Of a stretch of DNA of 64,000 bases, positions 56,630 to 64,000 are shown one piece after another. The DNA is from Hydractinia symbiolongicarpus. Lineage: Eukaryota > Cnidaria > Hydrozoa > Anthoathecata > Hydractiniidae. A program made the position numbers and the translations under genes. The notes beneath the pieces are model-generated. The model did no database searches and had not been told where the DNA came from. It worked only from the letters and a program-made list of their open reading frames with translations. How positions within the stretch are numbered: position 1 is the stretch's first letter; every line of letters begins with the position of its first letter. The DNA lies in NCBI RefSeq assembly GCF_029227915.1, contig NC_079875.1, positions 19,771,001 to 19,835,000 of the forward strand, read 5' to 3'.

Positions 56630-58062
56630 TTATCCGCTGGATGAAGCTGTTGAACTGTCAAAAATCGACGTATTCACGCCCGCCAAACCAAGAATGGAAT
56701 TTGAGCAGAATGCAGTGATGGTACGCTTATGGGTGTACCCGTGAAAAACATGAAAAAAGTGCGTGTGTTGGTAGAATCCCGACTCTCTGTTCTTGACGTA
56801 TTCTCTTAAACTGCACGCGTGATCATAGAACGCATCTAATGGGGCCTTTTCTAGATGTTTGTGTAAAAAAGCAGATGCATCTTTCCTCCTTCCCTATCAG
56901 GTATGACGTGAAATGCATAGCAGTAGCCCTGTAACGGGCAGAACCAAAAGAACACAAACATCGCCTTGCTTGGTAACTTGTGGAAATGACTTTTGACAAA
57001 CTTCAATAGGGACGTCGTCGTATTTGCTTGAGTTGCTAGAGTTGACAGAAAATTTCCTGCCTTGCCGAATTTGTTTGTCATGATTTGAAAAATTAAAAGC
57101 ACGGCTAAACTTAGCAGGATTGTAAGAACCTTCGATTGGAGATGACTGCTCCGGTGGTATGTCAAAGGAATGAATTGTTTTCACAAAGGATGCAAGATAC
57201 AAAAGTAAATTAATGACATCGTTGCATGGAAGACCATTTAGAGAGTGTTCTGTAGACTTAAAAATTACATATCTTATCTCTCGACAGAAGAATTGTTGCT
57301 GGTAACAAAATTCCAGTACAGGCGAGCGAGTGCCACTACCTAATTGACATGCAAATCTAAAACCTATAATAATATCTAATGCACGGAAAGGTATAAGAGT
57401 ATCAAAACAAGAATCGTAGGACAGCTGTTTAAAAAGGGAAACTATTGCTCTTTTTTCATTTATGTTGAGATCAACAGATATCATGCGGCAATAAAGATCG
57501 ACGGACATCGATGGCAAATGTGTGTATAATTGTTCCGAATGGAAACATAATGCATCGTCACTCATTTGATCTTTATCTGAGATCTTTCCGAGAATATTTT
57601 GACAACGTACCATAAATGGCTACGAGCACAACGATATAATTCCCCATTATTGTCACTTTTTGATGTTATAAAGCAACAGCCAAGCCCTCTAAGAGAAGTA
57701 GGAATAACTTCGTCTGCTTGCGGCATTTCTATTGGTTGTACAAATGCCTTGTTGAACTCCATTCAAATCTTCGTACCGTCACATGCAAGCACGTTAGGCT
57801 TCCCATCACACTCTACACATGTTTTTCGGAAATCAATCTCATTGTAAAACGCCCAACCAAACCACCATTCTATGAATAATGGAACCGACATGAATTTCGC
57901 ATTTAAAACACGGCGACAATATCGAGCTTCCATCATTTTTTACAAAGCCGTAAAAAGTCATTTTTTTGTTATTCACTGCTTCTGTAAACTCCAGCGCAGT
58001 GTTATCAACTGAAAACAGTTGCCCATTTTCAATAATGAATTGCAGAAACAGAATTAAATGAC
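56630..58062 (-). pseudogene. KDZ/HMGXB3-like transposase, decayed
   Basis: Frame blocks from right to left: LILFLQFIIENGQLFSVDN, FIEWWFGWAFYNEIDFRKT, CVECDGKPNVLACDGTKI (a DGTK block, probable catalytic Asp), FNKAFVQPIEMPQADEVIPT, YRCARSHLWYV, NILGKISDKDQMSDDA, a roughly 200-residue open stretch with LNGLPCNDVINLLLYLASF, then FCPLQGYCYAFHVIPDREG, and PLDAFYDHACSLREYVKNRE, FFHVFHGYTHK and LAGVNTS. This order of CxxCG-like zinc site, DGTK, GxCYGFHxIPxxEGRKD and YDxACxLxxYxxNR occurs in many cnidarian and fish genes annotated as HMG-box 3-like, related to KDZ transposases as I recall. The EGRKD block reads EGGKM. At least three frameshifts and one TGA are present. Confidence 0.55.
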
Positions 58063-58389
58063 CACATAATTCGTTTGTATCAATTTGTCAATTTGTTCGA
58101 CAATATTGCTTTTGCTTCCTTTCCTTGAAGATATAGTACTTGAATGATATTGAACGACCTGCCGCGAGGTTTTTTCAACGTTGAATATTGATATATATTT
58201 CGCTTTTAGCTTCTAGCATCAAAACAGCATCAGCACATGTCGCCATGCATTCTTCAAGAAACTGGCAAAAAAATAAATACAAAATGCGAGATGACCCGGG
58301 AGTAAATTCCCTTTTTCTAACCAATGTCGAAAAACAAATGTAAACTAGGGTGACATTATTTCAAATACTTGATTTGTCTTTTGATGAAA

Positions 58390-59932
58390 ATTGTTACCGA
58401 CTTTCATACAGCGCAGTCTGGGCACTAGTAAAGCCACAACTGCATATGTAGCTATAGCTTTGCTGTCTTAATTACGTGATTATCTATAAGTGAATATTAA
58501 ACTCCACAGACTACATAACTTTATAGTTTAGCATCTTGTAAGATAACTTTAAAAAATTGTGATTGAACGGGATGTCATCGGGTGAAAAGTGAATTAGTAA
58601 AAACATTTAAACATCCTTATAGCTACTATAATTTTGTTATTTCGATGCGGACGAAGACGGGGAAAAAGACATATTTTGATCTACAGATTCATCGTCGATC
58701 CCATTTAAATTTTAAAAGCTTTTTAAATTTATTTTAACTTTTTCTGGCTGTCTTCCTTTTTATGAGGAAAAGTTTTTTGTGGACGCAGGTAATCTTCGAA
58801 AGAAGTACTTTTGACAAAAAACGTTTTCCTGATTTTTTTAGATTTTTTTCTTTATTTGACAAGTTCACAACAAATTTTAAGAGTTAGTCATGTGTTTAAA
58901 AGTTATTCGCTGAAATAAATTCTTGTGAATAAGTATAAAGAGAACATTTTCTTATCTAATTTTGCTATGATTTTTTTCCAACCTTATCCCATCACTGTCA
59001 GAGAAGTTTGACCTACCATCCCCTTTTAATAGCAGTTTCCTGACCGATTTATATAAACAATATAAAATTTTGGCTAATCTAGCAATTAGAGTTTTTTGCA
59101 AGAATTAATTTTTTTATATGTCTGGTATATATATATGATTTTTTTATTTGCTCGACTCTTGTATGTTTTACGAAAAATAATTATCGGTATTTATACATCA
59201 TTAACTAAAAGATTATATATGTCAAATGTTGATGAAGATTTTTGCATAAAACATTTTTTCTGATCCTGAAGATTTAGTAGAAATCAGTATTGTCAAATAA
59301 CGAAAACTTTATTGTGGACAAAAAATGAAAAACTTTGTGGTAGAAATTTTTGTGGATAAGAGATTTTAATTATTTTTGTAAATTTAGAGTTAAGGTAGAT
59401 GTAACTAACAGATAACATAATGATAATATAACAAAAGTAGTTACAGTGATGTTTTCCTTGTTACTGTGTACTGATTGACCAGACTAACTAAAGCTAACTG
59501 GCTTAAATAACTACACCTACCTTTCGTCTGCTATCTAGTTAGCTAGCTAGGCAACTGCACTTGCTTACTTTTGAAATATAATGGTAGAAATTATTGAGGA
59601 CAATACTTTTTAAAGATATCAATAAAAATTAGCCATGTGGTCAACCAATAACATTTCTTTCTGGTTTAACACGTCGGACAATTTGACTTTTATTAGCTAG
59701 GCTAACCTTACGACGGAATCAAAAGTTTTTAGTCTTAATAACCTTGAATTCTGTGTTTTTTGGATAGAATACAGTCCAAAAACCATTAACGAATACTCTT
59801 CTTTAATTTTAGTGTTATTTTCTGTTAATGTTGTTGTTTTCTTCTAGTTGCGCTACCATTATGAAATAATGTGTCCCTACAAGCGCTTTGCTAGTGCCCG
59901 GACTGCGCTGTATGAAAGTCGGTAATAGATTT
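58390..59932. repeat. Internal inverted repeat of about 45 bp inside the 9.2-kb element
   Basis: ACCGACTTTCATACAGCGCA (58397 onward, continuing with GTCTGGGCACTAGTAAAGC) is inverted at 59883-59932, where it encodes part of the Cys/His-rich frame. The 1.4 kb between the arms is AT-rich and non-coding. Confidence 0.7.
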
Positions 59933-60129
59933 AATTTAACAAGTACCCTACAATCGACGTATTCAGGTAAATCGTGCTTTGGATCAATGGTACCAATTTC
60001 TGAGATTCCCACAATTCCATGCAACAGTCGGCAATGGCAGCAACGATAATCTTCGTTTTTTTCAATTCGAAATGTAGAGTATGTCTTAGAGGTGCACGTA
60101 TAAACCAATCGATTCGCTACTAACGACAC
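59815..60129 (-). CDS. Cys/His-containing open frame in the 9.2-kb element
   Basis: An open frame of 104 codons starting MSLVANRLVYTCTSKTY, with RCCHCRLLHG and DPKHDLPEYVDCRVLVK. The cluster C-C-x-x-C...H...H...C could bind zinc, perhaps an exon of a DNA-binding domain of the transposase, which lies 1.8 kb downstream on the same strand. I do not recognise the family. Its coding region overlaps one arm of the internal inverted repeat, so part of it is duplicated at 58390-58440. Confidence 0.3.
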   Translation of the reverse strand: MSLVANRLVYTCTSKTYSTFRIEKNEDYRCCHCRLLHGIVGISEIGTIDPKHDLPEYVDCRVLVKLNLLPTFIQRSPGTSKALVGTHYFIMVAQLEENNNINRK

Positions 60130-60489
60130 GGAAATGTGAATGTATTAGAATTGCTAGAATAAAAAATATATTGTCTTTAATTACAAGTATTTTGTTTACA
60201 CGAATGAATTTTTGTCAAATGCAATTGACGAGAAAATTTCCATTTTCTGGGTCATAATCGTTCATTAGAATAATATGTATTCGCGATAAACAAACTCTCC
60301 ACCTCCACCTCAATACACGACCACGATTAAATAATAATTTTGAACAAATTTTGTTCTTTAATCCATATTTTTAATTATTATCAAGAACATAATAAGAAAG
60401 GAAGTATGTTAGTTTTTGCATTTTCTATGGTAAAGTAAGTATTGTATGTCCAGAATGAAGTATGGATGACACTTAAAAGTACTGAAATT

Positions 60490-60662
60490 TGGACTGTTCT
60501 TCCGTGAAACAGTAACGAGACATTAAAAAATCAAGGGAAAACTCAATTTGCGCAGAAATAACTTGTGAAGAATAGTGATCACTCAGGTTCACTCATGGTC
60601 CTAAAGAAATATATTGCTTGTGATGTATTCTGTAAGGCTGAAACAAACTGATGATGTATGAA
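60490..60662. repeat. Right-arm inner inverted block of the 9.2-kb element
   Basis: Reverse complement of the block at 53470-53690 with about 15 percent differences and small indels. Confidence 0.85.
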
Positions 60663-60751
60663 TAGAGTTGGTACAGCAATGAATTTTAATTAGCTTTCTA
60701 CTCACATTCTAAAAGTGAACAATTATGTTACACAGCACAAGAAAAAGACAC

Positions 60752-61234
60752 CATACTACACTCCACTACGAAGAAAGGCATCCCTACTTTGCTTTTATAC
60801 AAAGAAATACGCTCTACTACAGCCTACTACACTCTACTACAGGCTACTAAGCTTTACTACAAGCTACTACACTCTACTACAAAGAAGTACGCTTTACTAC
60901 AGAGAAATACGCTCTACTACAGGCTATTACACTCTACTACAGGCCAATACACTCTACTACAGGCTTACACTCTACTACAAAGAAATACGCTTTACTACGC
61001 TCTACTACAGGCTACTACACTCTACTACAGGCTATTACACTCTACTACAGGCTACTACACTCTAGTACAGGCTTACACTCTACTACAAAGAAATACGCTT
61101 TACTACGCTCTACTACAGGGTACTACACTTTACTACAGAGAAATACGCTCTACTACGGCCTACTACAGAAAAAATATACTGCTACACATCGCTACAAAAA
61201 ATTACGCTTTACTACATTCTATTACAAGGAAAGA
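60752..61234 (+). repeat. Right-arm minisatellite (CTACTACACTCTACTACAGG type)
   Basis: More than twenty units of CTACTACAGGCTACTACACT and CTACTACAAAGAAATACGCT type. Inverted counterpart of 52530-52945. The unit order differs between the arms, so the arrays have expanded or contracted independently. Confidence 0.95.
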
Positions 61235-61509
61235 ATGGACCTACTACATTCGACAACAGACATTAATGCGTCTCACTACAGTGTGCTACAGGAAAATAGG
61301 CTCCACTGTTGTTTAGATTCTAGGCTACTGTGTGCTAAAAGCGGGGCATATGGAGAATAGGAAATCATTATCTCCACAAGGTTTGAGAAAGTACATAGGT
61401 CTAGCGCATGTTGAATATGTAATGGAGTATTTTTTTCCAAAACAACGGCCAACGCTTTTTTATGTAATTTGTAATACGTGGACGACTTGCCAACCTTCAT
61501 GACTTCAAG

Positions 61510-62388
61510 ATGGCGACTATAAACAAATCGAAAAGTCACAACAAAGCCAGATCAGGTAATTTATAGGAGATCAAAGTTTTTATCGTCCTGTTAACATCAA
61601 AGTTAATCTTTTTACGTACATTACACCAAGAAAAAATTTCCATAAACGCGTAGCTAGCTACCTCCTGCAGAAAAAAAAGTTGGCTTGATAATGAAAGAGC
61701 TTTTTCTGAAAGAGAGAATCATAATGATAATGAAATCAACTTGTATTGGTACTCTAACAGGATAAAATGGCTATTAATAAAAATTAAAGATTTGTAGTGT
61801 AGCATAAGATCCAAGTGGAACTGGAATAAAATTTTAATTATATTCTTCTAATTCTTCTTAAAAAATTTCACTAATTTTAAGTGAATTATTTTTTTTTTTG
61901 GATAGATTTTTTTTACTGTGGTCTGTTGTTTCTATTTTCTACTTACAGAAATGCTTGTGCATGTGCTAAAAACCGCAAACTTTTTAACTTCTGTATAAAT
62001 AAATATATGATTTATATAGCTATAGCTATATATATATATGATTTTGCATAATTAATACTAATGCCTTTGATTAATTTTTAGTGGTAGAATATTTTTATTA
62101 TTTTAAAAATTAATGAAAATACATAAAGAAGAGATAATGACTGTAGCTTCACTTCTCTAATTATAAAAAAAGCTTAGTTACACAAATTTGTATAAGTTTA
62201 AATTTTCACAGCTGGTGGAAATAATTGATTTATATATATTGCTTCTTATTTATTTTTATGGCTTTCCGTACAGCATCATCTATTCCTGTGCACAGTCTCC
62301 CATATTTAAGTGGCAACATGCATAGTAGTACTTTGTTGAATCATGGACTCAAAGGAAGATCATTTGATACCTGTAATGCTGACAAAAG
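61510..62388 (+). CDS. 5' exons of an unrecognised host gene
   Basis: Exon 1 is 61510-61555: ATG in the context CAAGATGGCG, encoding MATINKSKSHNKARS, ending TCAG|GTAATT. Exon 2 is 62274-62388: acceptor CTTTCCGTACAG, encoding SSIPVHSLPYLSG, NMHSSTLLNHGLKG and RSFDTCNADK, ending AAAAG|GTAGGA. Exon 1 leaves one base (G) and exon 2 begins CA, restoring an Ala codon, and both remain open, so the phases agree. Both exons are too short to stand out as open frames. The next exon, needing to continue from phase 2, was not found before 64000. The ATG lies 22 bp outside the end of the 9.2-kb transposon. I do not recognise the protein; the alternative is chance agreement of splice-like sites. Confidence 0.45.
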
Positions 62389-62389
62389 G

Positions 62390-64000
62390 TAGGAAAAAAA
62401 TATTTTTGCAGCTTAAAAAGCACTAAGCAACAAGTTGCTGACCTGCTAAAATCGAAAGCAATTAAAATTTATAGATTTCAATGAACGGGAACATTCTTAA
62501 TTTTTTCTTTAAACTGCTTTAAAATTTTTTTACTGCTATTAAGAATAGTAGTTTTGATTGATCTATTTTATGTAACAAAATGCAAAGAATATTATGTTTT
62601 GATAAAGCTACATCACTATATATATATAAAATGAAATTAGACAATTTTATTAAAGTGTTGTTGGAATGTTCTTTCATCATTTTTGACTATTTTTAGCATT
62701 ATAAGCCATAGGTGTGGCTAACATTGATAAAGTTGATAAAACTTTTTACCCCAATTGAGTGATTTTTTGTGTATTAACGACTGCGAAAGGTTAATGTCAG
62801 CCAGATAAAATCACATTGTCAAGAATAAAAAAATCAATATGTAGGGAACTTAATAGAGTCATGTCCATAACCAGAACCTTTTATGTGTTTTATTTTTCAT
62901 ATCGTTTCTTTAATTTTTAATGGCTTTTATTTTCACCTTTTTTAGTAGAGGAAAAACAATAAAAATGCAATAAATTCTGACAACAATCCTGCTTTAACTT
63001 GAAATTTACAATAAAACAAAAATAGCTAAACATATTTTGTAAGGATCTATGTGATTTTATGTGGTTCACATCCAGAAATCATTTTATGATACCTTCTTTT
63101 AAATGACATCCACATGATGTCACTTGAAGGTGAGATGTTTTAATCAAACTTCATTAGCAAAAACCTGAAATTATATAGTTTTACAGGATAATAACGTTAT
63201 TATGTGTATTTCTGTGGCTTAATATGACAATTCATGTTGGTCAAATTTTTCAAACAAATTGTAGTTTGCCTTTTACAAAAAAAAGAGAAACATTAAAGGT
63301 TTGGTTTAAACTATAATTTAGAAGTAAATATAGAAGAATGCTGCTGAAAGGTTTGTGTGAAATTTTGTGACTTTGTGATGTTTGCTACTCCCTTGAGAAA
63401 AAAAGCAAGTACAATTTATATTCCATAGCACCTTGGTACAATAATGTTCAGTTGGAATCTTAAAGAAAGAATTTTTTATCTGGAAGATAGAGGCTTTTAG
63501 ATTTGCCTCCTATTGTAAACCAAATAAAAAATGCAGCCACATTTTTGCACATAAAACAAACAGTCATAAAACGAGCCTATGTAGGCCACAAATATAATAA
63601 TCATAACAAAAAAAGGGTGTTGCAACAATAATAAATTTAAACTTTTGTTTTGTTTAACCACATAACTATTTTACTACACATAATTGGTCCGATTTTCAAA
63701 ACTAATGAATAATGAGCGCATCGCGCATTTTAGATTTATCGCAACAAATTACCATGAACGAAGATTCAACTGCAAGTGGCCTTATTTTAATAATTAAAAA
63801 CAAGAGAAATGTTACAAATGTGGCGATTTACCGTAAACAAAGAATCAACTGCGAGTGGCCTAACTAGCTGTCAATATGAAAAGATTAAAATACTTGCATG
63901 CTAACAAACTTGTTTTTAAATATTATGCAGCAAGAATTTTTCTTGTGCTGTTTTGAAAGTTATACAGTATATACTTGTGTTGTTTTAAAAGTTATATACA
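62390..64000. other. Intronic or intergenic AT-rich sequence
   Basis: No open frame with recognisable motifs. If the two exons at 61510-62388 are real, this is probably the second intron. Confidence 0.5.

Larger units (their letters stand above)
52311..61488. mobile_element. Large inverted-repeat transposon (KDZ/HMGXB3-like), 9.2 kb
   Basis: AAGTCGTCCACGTATTAC at 52311 is repeated inverted, perfectly, at 61471-61488. Inside, both arms share in mirror image: TGGAGATAATGA, GGAGCCTATTTTCCTGTAGC, GTCTGTTGTC, the CTACTACA-type minisatellite (52530-52945; 60752-61234) and a further block (53470-53690; 60490-60662). The centre holds a decayed transposase (56630-58062) and a Cys/His-rich frame (59815-60129), both on the minus strand. 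Length and organisation suggest one DNA transposon with long arms, later hit by other repeats. No target duplication is recognisable. Confidence 0.65.

Noticed and set aside
61276-61539. Minus-strand gene starting MTFRFVYSRHLEVMKVGK
   Set aside because: No motif; it spans the end of the inverted-repeat element and is antisense to a better supported splice-consistent exon.

Overview
This window looks like nuclear DNA of an early-branching animal, most likely a cnidarian. It is AT-rich and intron-bearing, with vertebrate-style GT..AG splice signals. It is packed with eukaryotic transposable elements of nearly every class, including DIRS, Penelope-like, pogo, hAT and KDZ-like elements that co-occur in cnidarian genomes. 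The species assignment is inference; nothing here fixes it. No rRNA, functional tRNA, operon or prokaryotic feature was seen.

Host-type genes are few. The best is the 3' end of an SFR1/MEI5-like recombination gene (14089-14981, minus, two exons). A previously unlisted pair of short, phase-matched exons (61510-61555 and 62274-62388, plus) looks like the 5' end of an unrecognised gene. A signal-peptide-like exon lies at 8435-8582 (minus).

Layout: 0.1-1.5 kb, a decayed pogo-like element with a HIRAN-like remnant; 4.7-7.2 kb, a hAT deletion derivative nested in another inverted-repeat element; 9.2-11.6 kb, a Penelope-like element (PLE) cut off at an (ACGG)n(ACAG)n microsatellite; 12.3-13.9 kb, minisatellites and a TA-flanked MITE; 17.0-17.8 kb, two tRNA-derived SINEs tail to tail; 19.6-20.6 kb, a TTAA-flanked element; 21.8-23.6 kb, a broken integrase gene fused to a LINE fragment; 24.3-27.6 kb, a split gene joining an OTU protease to a TTF/DUF4371 hAT transposase, with a SINE inserted in the OTU part; 28.3-33.0 kb, a nearly complete DIRS element; 33.7-36.2 kb, a pogo/Tigger element with perfect ends, an intact but catalytically deleted transposase and a HIRAN-like gene antisense inside its intron; 36.5-39.5 kb, a full-length but frameshifted LINE; 40.8-43.9 kb, a PLE with inverted long terminal repeats sitting in an identifiable target repeat; 43.9-44.3 kb, an integrase remnant; 45.9-48.5 kb, a Ty3/gypsy pol; 48.9-50.4 kb, a GTCGGC-rich inverted-repeat element; 52.3-61.5 kb, a 9.2-kb inverted-repeat element with CTACTACA-type arrays in both arms and a decayed KDZ/HMGXB3-like transposase.

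The strongest candidates for something undescribed are the HIRAN-like accessory gene of pogo elements (seen in two different families here), the OTU-hAT composite gene, and the large element with mirrored minisatellite arms. Almost all elements carry stops or frameshifts. The pogo element at 33.7 kb is the most recent-looking insertion.
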